A DNA stretch of 64,000 nt. It comes from Citrobacter rodentium NBRC 105723 = DSM 16636 (GTDB taxonomy: Bacteria; Pseudomonadota; Gammaproteobacteria; Enterobacterales; Enterobacteriaceae). The notes under the pieces are model-generated. The model was not told where the DNA came from. It saw only the letters and a list, made by a program, of their open reading frames with translations, and did no database searches. The stretch spans positions 3,100,001 through 3,164,000 of the forward strand of contig NZ_CP082833.1 of NCBI RefSeq assembly GCF_021278985.1, given 5' to 3'. Of this stretch, positions 9,257 through 16,355 are shown piece after piece (the stretch's first letter is position 1; each line of letters starts with the position of its first letter). A program made the translations under genes and the position numbers.

Positions 9257-9934
9257 ATGCGAAATATAATAATTATAACGAAAGAGCCAATAAAAATGGA
9301 GATCGCAATGAGGGAACACATATTAAGAAACTGCTTTTTTGAAAGCGATACCACCATATTAAGAAATAATATGTTGCAAATGAATGCTTCTGCAGACAAA
9401 GATGAGGTTATATTCAGAAAATTAACATCTGATGAGATTAAATTAGCAGAAAGTGTATTCCGGGACGTTATTAAATATAATAGAGTTAAAATATATCGTG
9501 GAAGTGGAAAAACTGTAGCACAGTCAAAAATCATGACTCAGCCTCGAAATGGAGGTGTTATTGTTGCTATAAATGAGTATCGCGAAGATTTCTCTACTGG
9601 CTATGATAACTTTCATGAGTCAGCTAAATCTACTCATTTATTTATACTTGCTATGGCATTTGTCTGGCAATATTACCGATATGATTCATCTTTCTGCGAT
9701 CCATATACTTCAACGAATGTTTATCAGTATAGTTTCAATAAGCCATCATTTAACTTTTATACGCTCGAACAACAGGCTTCTATTATTGCTGATTATTGGT
9801 TACTAAATAAATATAGTATACAGACGTACGAAGAGTTAACCGGCTGTCGGGATTATGAAAGAAATAATTTAAATTTTAAATCCAGTCTGTTAAAAGAATA
9901 CAAGAAAATCCTAAAACATATCTTTAGTATATAG
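9257..9934 (+). CDS. Rhs/Vgr-associated peptidase-like protein with a degenerate HExxH motif
   Basis: The 225-residue protein resembles the Vgr-related zinc-peptidase-like proteins found beside rhs and vgrG genes of type VI secretion loci. The recognisable order is LTSDEIKLAESVFRDVI near the start, then VAINEYREDFSTGY, then the helix HLFILAMAFVWQYY, and YTLEQQASIIADYWLL. In relatives I remember, the helix reads HxFIHExTHVWQ. Here HExxH has become LAMAF, so zinc binding and catalysis should be lost. A better ribosome site (GGAG) sits before the ATG at 9308, so the protein may begin there. The gene is AT-rich and faces the rhs remnants. Its function is unknown; the family assignment is by pattern memory. 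Confidence 0.6.
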   Translation: MRNIIIITKEPIKMEIAMREHILRNCFFESDTTILRNNMLQMNASADKDEVIFRKLTSDEIKLAESVFRDVIKYNRVKIYRGSGKTVAQSKIMTQPRNGGVIVAINEYREDFSTGYDNFHESAKSTHLFILAMAFVWQYYRYDSSFCDPYTSTNVYQYSFNKPSFNFYTLEQQASIIADYWLLNKYSIQTYEELTGCRDYERNNLNFKSSLLKEYKKILKHIFSI

Positions 9935-10785
9935 TTGGCTTTCCATTTTGGCTACTTCAATTCTGACGTGGCCGAAATGTTATTGTGCTTGCTCACATTG
10001 TGCATCTGGCTTTTAAAACTATTAAAAAATGCTGCTGAGAACCAGACATAGATTTCAGATAATCTCTGGATAATTCATCCGTCCCCTCGAAATATAATAT
10101 TCCAGGTGGGATTGTTCTGGGCAGGGGCATAACCTGGGCAAGCAGAAATTTTAATCACTTTAATGTCTTCTTTCTATTAACAGGAAGATTACCCAACCTT
10201 TTTTCATAAAATAAAGCAAGTGAATTATTGCATTATTTTAGTTCCGCTGTGCGTTAATGGCGTGAGGCTACCCGGCATGTAACCTCTGCTTCTCAATCTC
10301 CTTCGATTAAGGATATCTACACTCTGTTTGAGATTTATAGGTATCATCTCCAGTCGGAGAGGAACGATATTTTTGGCTGTATTCTAAAGCTATTTTTTGT
10401 GCTTCAATAAATTCTTCGCTACTCATTTTTTTAGGAAGAGTATTTAACTCATTTTTGGAAGCTTTAGAGCCATTAATATATGCTGCATAATACCAAGCAT
10501 AAGCTTTTTTATAATTACAAACATTTCAGGTGTGAGTGATGTACTGGAGCAAGCTTATAGAATATTCTTCTATTGCATAGAACAAAAAAAGTGTCAAGAT
10601 TTGTAGAAGGCAACCTTAGTGTATCTATAACAAACAGGCCTCGATAGGTTTGTATTAAGATTAACCCCTTCTTTCAGAACAACTGGAGTCGATGACATAT
10701 ATTCGTATCATTTCATAATACAATCTGCCTTCGCATCATACACTTTGTACGGTATAGCTAAATAAATCACTTAATATTGCGTGGT
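9935..10785. other. AT-rich accessory spacer with gene debris
   Basis: This 850-bp stretch has no intact gene that I can support. It holds one recognisable remnant, the Sel1-repeat fragment at 10307-10528, and short interrupted reading frames on the minus strand. One of these, about 48 codons around 9990-10140, begins MPLPRTIPPG and has no recognised relative. Composition and position suggest decayed immunity genes of the adjoining rhs locus; that is inference. Confidence 0.5.
10307..10528 (-). pseudogene. Sel1-repeat (TPR-like) protein, C-terminal remnant
   Basis: Read on the minus strand, this encodes KKAYAWYYAAYINGSKAS followed by KKMSSEEFIEAQKIALEYS, then a stop at 10307-10309. It matches the Sel1-repeat consensus (AYAWY, then NGS, then AEAQKLA). 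The frame is closed upstream by a TGA at 10526-10528 and there is no start codon, so only the last repeat survives. Sel1-repeat proteins are common as immunity or accessory proteins beside T6SS and rhs toxins, which fits the setting. Confidence 0.55.
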
Positions 10786-11160
10786 TCATCTTTGACCATA
10801 GCGGTTCTTTTTGTCCTGATATTTCCTGCAAGTTATAGGTATTAAAAAAAACCACTGAATATACCCTGGAATAAACAGAAAAAACCACACTAAAATTAAA
10901 TAAACATAATTAACATCATACATTATATCTTCTATAGAGAATACTGACATAAAAAAATAAAAAATAATAAACATTAACCCTGAAATTATAATGCCGGATG
11001 GGAAAGTCAATAGAAACATTGAATAAACCAAAAAATCTTCAATATCACTATTTTTCCGCCCATCAAAGAATAATAAAGTGATAATTAAAACCACAGTTAC
11101 CATACTCAACCATGAAAATTTTAGGGTATTTATCAATAACTTCTTATTTATTAATGACAT
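10786..11160 (-). CDS. Predicted membrane immunity protein for the adjacent Rhs tip
   Basis: This is a 124-residue, very hydrophobic protein with three likely membrane helices (about 13-32, 42-72 and 84-107) and a short basic tail ending KYQDKKNRYGQR. I do not recognise its family. It begins 3 bp after the stop of the rhs tip on the same strand, the standard toxin-immunity arrangement. A membrane immunity protein would suit a toxin acting at or across the inner membrane. The role is inferred from position, size and topology. Confidence 0.6.
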   Translation of the reverse strand: MSLINKKLLINTLKFSWLSMVTVVLIITLLFFDGRKNSDIEDFLVYSMFLLTFPSGIIISGLMFIIFYFFMSVFSIEDIMYDVNYVYLILVWFFLFIPGYIQWFFLIPITCRKYQDKKNRYGQR

Positions 11161-11163
11161 AAT

Positions 11164-11604
11164 TCACCATAATCTATTAAACCAGCCCATAGGAAGGTTG
11201 TTTGTGCGACAAGACTTTTGGCAACTTTCCAATACTTCTTCCGACCAATCCTGGCAATCTATACCGAAAGGAATTTGATACCATGGCCGTTTTTTATTTT
11301 CCACTCTATTTTTAACACATTCATCTACGCATTTCTGATCATCTACTTGCTTACAGGCTCCATTTTCACCCGACGGCCACGTGTCATTCGTTGCTTTCCC
11401 GCGGCTTCCAGGAAGAAATGCTCCTCCAGATCTATCCTGTCCACCACAAATATATTCTCCATTACCATCATCTATACATAGATATTGGTGATAAAATGGA
11501 TTTCCCCAAATATCAGGCCCACTGCGTGTCCCGTTACCACCTAAAGAATGCAAGGGGATCATACACATATATGTGTTTAAACCTAATGGATCTGTGTCCA
11601 TGAG
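11164..11604 (-). pseudogene. Rhs C-terminal toxin tip, cut from its core by the IS (minus strand)
   Basis: The minus-strand frame starts at the IS junction with MDTDPLGLNTYMC. DPxGL is the invariant end of the Rhs core, and what follows is the variable tip. The tip is about 140 residues and unusually cysteine-rich, with GTRSGPDIWGNPFYHQYL, an ICGGQD motif, and a C-terminal set of CxxxC pairs (KCVDECV, SCQKSC). I recognise this as a tip shared by several enterobacterial Rhs proteins, but its activity is not known to me. All of the core and the secretion end of rhs are gone: the IS end lies three codons before DPLGL. It is followed by a membrane immunity-like gene. Confidence 0.75.
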
Positions 11605-11625
11605 TAAGCGTCTCATTTAAACCGT
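11604..11625 (+). repeat. Left inverted repeat of the IS66-type element
   Basis: Begins GTAAGCGTCTC and ends AAACCGT. It matches the right end at 16 of 22 positions, with identical first seven bases. Confidence 0.85.
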
Positions 11626-11656
11626 CTGGTCTGTTTCCTCCGGCTCCACAAAAATA

Positions 11657-12334
11657 ATGTCCATCATTTTTAGTGGACACTATCGTATGGAATACCGGAC
11701 CTGGATTACTGAAGCTTTACGCCTTCACTTCGAAGAACATTTACCTCGGGTTGTGGCCGGACGTCGCCTGGGTGTACCAAAATCAACAGTTTGTAGTATG
11801 TTCGTGCGCTTTCGGAGAGCTGGCCTTTCGTGGCCTTTGCCCGCAGGCATGTCGGAGCAGGAACTTGATGCCTGCCTTTACGGACAATTTTCCACGGTAC
11901 CAGTCGTACGTCCTGAAAGCACCGTTATATCCGAAACCCCCGTGGTAAAAAAACGTCCCCGGCGGCCCAACTTCCCTTATGAGTTTAAAATCGCCTTAGT
12001 GGAGCAGTCACTGCAGCCCGGAGCCTGTGTGGCGCAGATCGCCCGGGAAAACGGAATCAACGATAACCTGCTCTTCAACTGGCGCCATCAATACCGGAAA
12101 GGTGGCCTGCTGCCTTCCGGAAAAAATATGCCGGCACTGCTTCCCGTGACGTTAACGCCGGAGCCGGATAATAAAATCCCGGCCCCCGCACAGGAACCAG
12201 AGCAGATAAATACACCGTCCGACAGTCTGTGTTGTGAGCTGGTTCTGCCGGCCGGAACTCTCAGGCTTAAAGGTAAACTGACGCCGGCGTTATTACAGAC
12301 ACTTATCCGCGAAATAAAAGGGAGCAGCCACTGA
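11657..12334 (+). CDS. tnpA: IS66 accessory protein TnpA
   Basis: This is the first gene of the element, 225 residues. A helix-turn-helix of the IS3/IS66 OrfA type lies in the middle (YEFKIALVEQSLQPGACVAQIA, split as YEFKIALVEQ and GACVAQIAREN, then LLFNWRHQYRKGG). The N-terminal third carries a second HTH-like stretch (GRRLGVPKSTVCSMF). It is needed with TnpB for efficient IS66 transposition; its biochemical role is not settled. An alternative start at 11687 (MEYRTW) is possible. It overlaps tnpB by 1 bp (TGATG), implying translational coupling. Confidence 0.88.
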   Translation: MSIIFSGHYRMEYRTWITEALRLHFEEHLPRVVAGRRLGVPKSTVCSMFVRFRRAGLSWPLPAGMSEQELDACLYGQFSTVPVVRPESTVISETPVVKKRPRRPNFPYEFKIALVEQSLQPGACVAQIARENGINDNLLFNWRHQYRKGGLLPSGKNMPALLPVTLTPEPDNKIPAPAQEPEQINTPSDSLCCELVLPAGTLRLKGKLTPALLQTLIREIKGSSH

Positions 12335-12681
12335 TGATATCTCTCCCTGCAGGTTCGCGTATCTGGCTGGTTGCAGGTATCACCGATATGCGAAATGGCT
12401 TTAACGGCCTGGCATCAAAAGTTCAGAACGTCCTGAAGGATGACCCGTTCTCCGGACACCTGTTCATCTTCCGCGGACGCCGGGGTGACCAGATAAAAGT
12501 GTTGTGGGCTGACAGTGACGGACTGTGCCTCTTCACCAAACGCCTGGAGCGGGGCCGCTTCATCTGGCCAGTCACCCGTGACGGCAAGGTGCACCTTACT
12601 CCGGCTCAGTTATCCATGCTTCTTGAAGGTATCAACTGGAAGCACCCGAAACGAACGGAACGCGCTGGAATCCGCATATAA
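12334..12681 (+). CDS. tnpB: IS66 accessory protein TnpB (IS66 Orf2)
   Basis: This is a 115-residue basic protein of the IS66 Orf2 family. The hallmark WLVAGITDMRNGFNGLA and the segment GHLFIFRGRRGDQIKVLWAD are both present, and the C-terminus reads WKHPKRTER. It is required with TnpA for transposition in characterised IS66 elements. It lies between tnpA (overlapping) and tnpC (19 bp downstream). Confidence 0.9.
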   Translation: MISLPAGSRIWLVAGITDMRNGFNGLASKVQNVLKDDPFSGHLFIFRGRRGDQIKVLWADSDGLCLFTKRLERGRFIWPVTRDGKVHLTPAQLSMLLEGINWKHPKRTERAGIRI

Positions 12682-12700
12682 CCCGTTGTAAAGTGAGGAT

Positions 12701-14272
12701 ATGGACACCTCACTTGCTCATGAGAACGCCCGCCTGCGGGCACTGTTGCAGACGCAACAGGACACCATCCGCCAGATGGCCGAATACAACCGCCTGCTCT
12801 CACAGCGGGTGGCGGCTTATGCTTCCGAAATCAACCGGCTGAAGGCGCTGGTTGCGAAACTGCAACGTATGCAGTTCGGTAAAAGCTCAGAAAAACTTCG
12901 CGCAAAAACCGAACGGCAGATACAGGATGCACAGGAGAGAATCAGCGCACTTCAGGAAGAAATGGCTGAAACGCTGGGTGAGCAATATGACCCGGCACTG
13001 CCATCCGCCCTGCGCCAGTCTTCAGCCCGTAAACCGTTACCGGCCTCACTTCCCCGTGAAACCCGGGTTATCCGGCCGGAAGAGGAATGCTGTCCTGCCT
13101 GTGGTGGTGAACTCAGTTCTCTGGGATGTGATGTGTCAGAGCAACTGGAGCTTATCAGCAGCGCCTTTAAGGTTATCGAAACACAACGTCCGAAACTGGC
13201 CTGTTGCCGGTGCGACCATATCGTGCAGGCACCAGTACCTTCAAAACCCATTGCACGCAGTTATGCCGGAGCGGGGCTTCTGGCCCATGTTGTCACCGGG
13301 AAATATGCAGACCATCTGCCGTTATACCGCCAGTCAGAAATATACCGTCGTCAGGGAGTGGAGCTGAGCCGTGCCACACTGGGGCGCTGGACAGGTGCTG
13401 TTGCTGAACTGCTGGAGCCGCTGTATGACGTCCTGCGCCAGTATGTGCTGATGCCCGGTAAAGTCCATGCTGATGATATCCCCGTCCCGGTCCAGGAGCC
13501 GGGCAGCGGTAAAACCCGGACAGCCCGGCTGTGGGTCTACGTCCGTGATGACCGTAACGCCGGTTCACAGATGCCCCCGGCGGTCTGGTTCGCGTACAGC
13601 CCGGACCGGAAAGGCATACATCCACAGAATCACCTGTCCGGTTACAGCGGAGTGCTTCAGGCCGATGCTTACGGTGGCTACCGGGCGTTATACGAATCCG
13701 GCAGAATAACGGAAGCCGCGTGTATGGCCCATGCCCGGAGAAAAATCCACGATGTGCATGCAAGAGCGCCAACCGATATCACCACGGAAGCCCTGCAGCG
13801 TATCGGTGAACTGTATGCCATCGAAGCAGAAGTCCGGGGATGTTCAGCAGAACAGCGTCTGGCGGCAAGAAAAGCCAGAGCTGCGTCACTGATGCAGTCA
13901 CTGTATGACTGGATACAGACTCAGATGAAAACACTGTCGCGTCACTCGGATACGGCAAAAGCGTTCGCATACCTGCTGAAACAGTGGGATAGCCTGAACG
14001 TGTACTGCAGTAATGGCTGGGTGGAAATCGACAACAACATCGCAGAGAACGCCTTAAGGGGAGTGGCCGTAGGCCGGAAAAACTGGCTGTTCGCGGGTTC
14101 TGACAGCGGTGGCGAACATGCGGCGGTGTTGTACTCGCTGATCGGCACATGCCGTCTGAACAATGTGGAGCCAGAAAAATGGCTGCGTTACGTCATTGAG
14201 CATATCCAGGACTGGCCGGCAAATCGGGTACGCGATCTGTTGCCCTGGAAAGTTGATCTGAGCTCTCAGTAA
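12701..14272 (+). CDS. tnpC: IS66 transposase TnpC (DDE type)
   Basis: This is the catalytic transposase, 523 residues, full family length. Features in order are an N-terminal coiled coil with LVAKLQRMQFGKSSEKL, a zinc-binding region (CCPACGGEL and CCRCDH), and the DDE core. The first aspartate is in KVHADDIPV, the second in LQADAYGGY, and the glutamate in EIDNNIAENALRG. The C-terminal DUF4372-like helices end in WPANRVRDLLPWK. There is no frameshift or stop, so it should be functional. Confidence 0.92.
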   Translation: MDTSLAHENARLRALLQTQQDTIRQMAEYNRLLSQRVAAYASEINRLKALVAKLQRMQFGKSSEKLRAKTERQIQDAQERISALQEEMAETLGEQYDPALPSALRQSSARKPLPASLPRETRVIRPEEECCPACGGELSSLGCDVSEQLELISSAFKVIETQRPKLACCRCDHIVQAPVPSKPIARSYAGAGLLAHVVTGKYADHLPLYRQSEIYRRQGVELSRATLGRWTGAVAELLEPLYDVLRQYVLMPGKVHADDIPVPVQEPGSGKTRTARLWVYVRDDRNAGSQMPPAVWFAYSPDRKGIHPQNHLSGYSGVLQADAYGGYRALYESGRITEAACMAHARRKIHDVHARAPTDITTEALQRIGELYAIEAEVRGCSAEQRLAARKARAASLMQSLYDWIQTQMKTLSRHSDTAKAFAYLLKQWDSLNVYCSNGWVEIDNNIAENALRGVAVGRKNWLFAGSDSGGEHAAVLYSLIGTCRLNNVEPEKWLRYVIEHIQDWPANRVRDLLPWKVDLSSQ

Positions 14273-14280
14273 ATATCAAT

Positions 14281-14302
14281 ACGGTTCTGGCGAGCCGCTT
14301 AC
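14281..14302 (-). repeat. Right inverted repeat of the IS66-type element
   Basis: Read on the minus strand it begins GTAAGCGGCTC and ends GAACCGT, pairing with the left repeat at 11604-11625. It lies just after the tnpC stop. Confidence 0.85.
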
Positions 14303-14452
14303 ACAGCTACGGATTCTGCTATTGATGGTATCAAAGGAGTCATAGATGCTCACTCCACGGGAATAACATGTGGTTCAAAGAGTGGTTATCAGTGCTTTAA
14401 AGATTCTGAAATGACTCAAAAATCAGGAGAAAAATTATGTGGAAAAAGGTAA
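14303..14452 (+). pseudogene. Rhs C-terminal toxin tip remnant, cut by the IS (plus strand)
   Basis: The open frame entering from the IS encodes 49 residues, TATDSAIDGIKGVIDAHSTG, then ITCGSKSGYQCFKDSEMTQK, ending CGKR. There is no start codon and no DPxGL core end, so the IS junction lies inside the tip. It is followed after 9 bp by a membrane immunity-like gene, as in intact rhs toxin-immunity pairs. The tip family is not recognised. It runs opposite to the tip on the other side of the IS. Confidence 0.6.
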
Positions 14453-14461
14453 CAAAGTTAA

Positions 14462-14872
14462 ATGGATAAGTATATAAAAAAATTCTCGGAATTACCGCCA
14501 AGAGTTGGAGTGGCACTTTCATATATTATTTGTATAAATATTTGTGCATTTGCAAGGAATTCTCTTAAGATTATCCTTTGGTATATGTTTAGAGAGTCTT
14601 ATCAAAGTCATTGGTTAATTGTTTTTTTTAACTCAATGGCTTATTCTATAATGTTTTTATGTGGATGCCTTACAGGTTTTTTAATACATAAAAACTCTAT
14701 TTTTCATTCCTCACTAGCTGTAGCTCTAGGTGTTATGTTTACTTATTTAGTTTCGGGGATAGGTCAAAATGAGTATATTTTACTTCTTGAAGGTGCTCTA
14801 ACAGGTGCTGTTTTAGGTGGAATAGGGGGAGGGGGGGCTCTAATAATAAGAAAGTTCTGGCGTTCGAAATGA
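14462..14872 (+). CDS. Predicted membrane immunity protein for the second Rhs tip
   Basis: This is a 136-residue AT-rich gene for a protein with about four membrane helices (residues 17-30, 48-75, 82-102 and 107-128), ending in a glycine-rich hairpin (GAVLGGIGGGGALI) and a basic tail. I recognise no family. Its placement 9 bp after the stop of the rhs tip fragment supports an immunity role. The toxin it guarded can no longer be delivered from this copy. Confidence 0.55.
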   Translation: MDKYIKKFSELPPRVGVALSYIICINICAFARNSLKIILWYMFRESYQSHWLIVFFNSMAYSIMFLCGCLTGFLIHKNSIFHSSLAVALGVMFTYLVSGIGQNEYILLLEGALTGAVLGGIGGGGALIIRKFWRSK

Positions 14873-14881
14873 AAAAATTGA

Positions 14882-15529
14882 AACATTTCAACCGCCTGCT
14901 ATTTTTACTACCACGACGCGCATGGAAGACGGGCGGAAAAGGATGAGCGGCGTATCCGCGACGGCGGCAGCCTCAGCCACCATTATCATTACGATAACCG
15001 GCACCGGCTGGAGCGTTATCTCCGCACGCAGCAGGGACGGTATATTACGCAGGATCTGATTGGACTTAGAGGGGGATAGAATCCCTATACGTATCCGTTA
15101 AATCCGGTCACAGAATCAGATCCGCTGGGATTGTGGGCTTTCGCAATCCCGGCCATACTTGAAGGAGTCAACTGGTTGCTTGTCGGTAGTGCGGCAGCAG
15201 GTGGTGCAGTCCTGGCTACATCCGGGGATTCAGAACAAAGCAACGCAAGAAATGAAAATTTGTTAAATTGTAAAGAAAAGAAAACCTGTCCGCCTTGTGA
15301 AACGGTGAGTGGGAAAATTGTGGCAAAAGGCACTACTGGTTATCGTCATGATTTGGTTCCTCCAGGAAAGCCTCACTATCCATTTACAGGCGACCATTAT
15401 AATCTCTACAAAGCAAATCAGAATCCCAATAATTGCCGTTGCTTTTGGAAAGAAACCGGAGCTGCTGATGCTTCTAATGGACTTCCACCTCCAGTGGGTT
15501 CCATACCTATAGAACCGTTTATTTTCTAG
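14882..15529 (+). pseudogene. Broken rhs fragment: internally deleted core with an amber stop, plus a third toxin tip
   Basis: The frame begins without a start codon and reads Rhs core (FYYHDAHGRRAEKDERRI, then HHYHYDNRHRLERYLRTQQ). It then jumps straight to the core end (GRYITQDLIGLRGG, then NPYTYPLNPVTESDPLGL). In intact Rhs proteins these parts are well over 100 residues apart, so the core has an internal deletion. A TAG at 15077-15079 replaces the tryptophan or similar residue normally found after GLRGG. The 131-residue tip after DPLGL has a small hydrophobic stretch, a CPPCETVSGKI segment, and GDHYNLYKANQNPNNCRCF, a tip type seen in other polymorphic toxins. It looks like a silent, orphan rhs-CT cassette. 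Confidence 0.75.
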
Positions 15530-15541
15530 AGAGAATTAAAA

Positions 15542-15808
15542 ATGAAATATTCAGATGGTAGTAATATTTTATTAGGAGACATCGTGACTCTTGGAGGTGG
15601 AATGACAGGTATTGTTGTTTGTAATTTTGAGGAAGGGTGGTTTACACAGGATTTCGATAAAGATGAATGGCGTGATTATACAACAGGAGTAATGATAGCC
15701 TCTAATCAAGCTGGGCTTGTGTATTATCCCGAAGAGAGTGTAGACTTATCTCTTATAAGAAGAGCAACAGTACATCCTTCTCACAAAGAGAAAAATAAAA
15801 AATGTTAA
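15542..15808 (+). CDS. Predicted soluble immunity protein for the orphan Rhs tip
   Basis: This 88-residue acidic protein begins MKYSDGSNILLGDIVTLGGG and continues through TGIVVCNFEEGWF and TGVMIASNQAGLVYYPEESVDL. It resembles small SH3-like immunity proteins that follow Rhs tips of this type; I do not know a family number. It starts 12 bp after the tip's stop codon behind AGAGAATTAAAA. It could still protect the cell against the same toxin delivered by a neighbour. Confidence 0.65.
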   Translation: MKYSDGSNILLGDIVTLGGGMTGIVVCNFEEGWFTQDFDKDEWRDYTTGVMIASNQAGLVYYPEESVDLSLIRRATVHPSHKEKNKKC

Positions 15809-16100
15809 TATATCACAGTTATCATCGTGGCTGGCGCTGTTGTTGATACGCCAGGTTGGAAAATTTTCCTGATAACTAGAATTTGATGAAGTGGTGATGT
15901 GCTGCGAGAAGGTAAAAAGAATAAGATAAGTATTGGAAAAATAAAGAACTAATTGAGATGAATTAAACATCAACAAGGCCTGAAATATATGTTGGTGCAG
16001 GTATCGGGACCTTCCTCCTGACCTTCTCCCTGAATAGCAGTGAAGATTGAGTAGTATCTGTCTTTTCCTTAGAGAAATATCTAAATAACGGGGACACTAC
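15809..16100. other. AT-rich end of the accessory island
   Basis: About 290 bp with no gene, RNA or repeat that I can name. The sequence becomes core-like at the stop codon of yfaE (16101). The right boundary of the island lies here. Confidence 0.5.
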
Positions 16101-16355
16101 CTACTTCTCAATCTCTATATCACCCTTTGCCCTGCAGCAGCAGGGCAAAATCTCTCCCGGCTGGATAAAGGCCAGCGGCTCGGTGAGCCAGTCAACCTGA
16201 CCGGCAATCAGACGAATGCGACAGGAACCGCAATAACCTTCGCGGCACTGGTATTCAACATCAATATCATGCGACTCAAGCGCGGCGAGCAGGGAAGGGT
16301 GTTCATCCTGGCACAGCAGCTGTGTGCCAGTGATGCGCAGCGTAATGCGTCCCAT
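16101..16355 (-). CDS. yfaE: 2Fe-2S ferredoxin YfaE
   Basis: This 84-residue plant-type ferredoxin helps maintain the diferric-tyrosyl radical cofactor of NrdB. Cluster cysteines are Cys37, Cys42 and Cys45 (YQCREGYCGSC) with the fourth in PCCCRAKG near residue 72-74. Its start overlaps the nrdB stop by 1 bp, so translation is coupled. It is last gene of nrdAB-yfaE. Confidence 0.95.
   Translation of the reverse strand: MGRITLRITGTQLLCQDEHPSLLAALESHDIDVEYQCREGYCGSCRIRLIAGQVDWLTEPLAFIQPGEILPCCCRAKGDIEIEK

Larger units (their letters stand above)
11604..14302 (+). mobile_element. Complete IS66-family insertion sequence (ISCro1-like)
   Basis: This 2,699-bp element has the three-gene IS66 layout tnpA-tnpB-tnpC and imperfect terminal inverted repeats that begin GTAAGCG at both ends. 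All three frames are open, so it may be active. IS66 elements normally make 8-bp target duplications, but the flanks are GTCCATGA on the left and ACAGCTAC on the right, so none is present. Both flanks are 3' ends of different rhs genes pointing outward. The length and family fit ISCro1 of Citrobacter rodentium as I recall it; the name is not verified. Confidence 0.9.

Noticed and set aside
9988..10140. 48-codon minus-strand frame starting MPLPRTIPPG
   Set aside because: Short, no convincing ribosome site, no recognised relative, and surrounded by decayed frames. Kept only as part of the spacer description.
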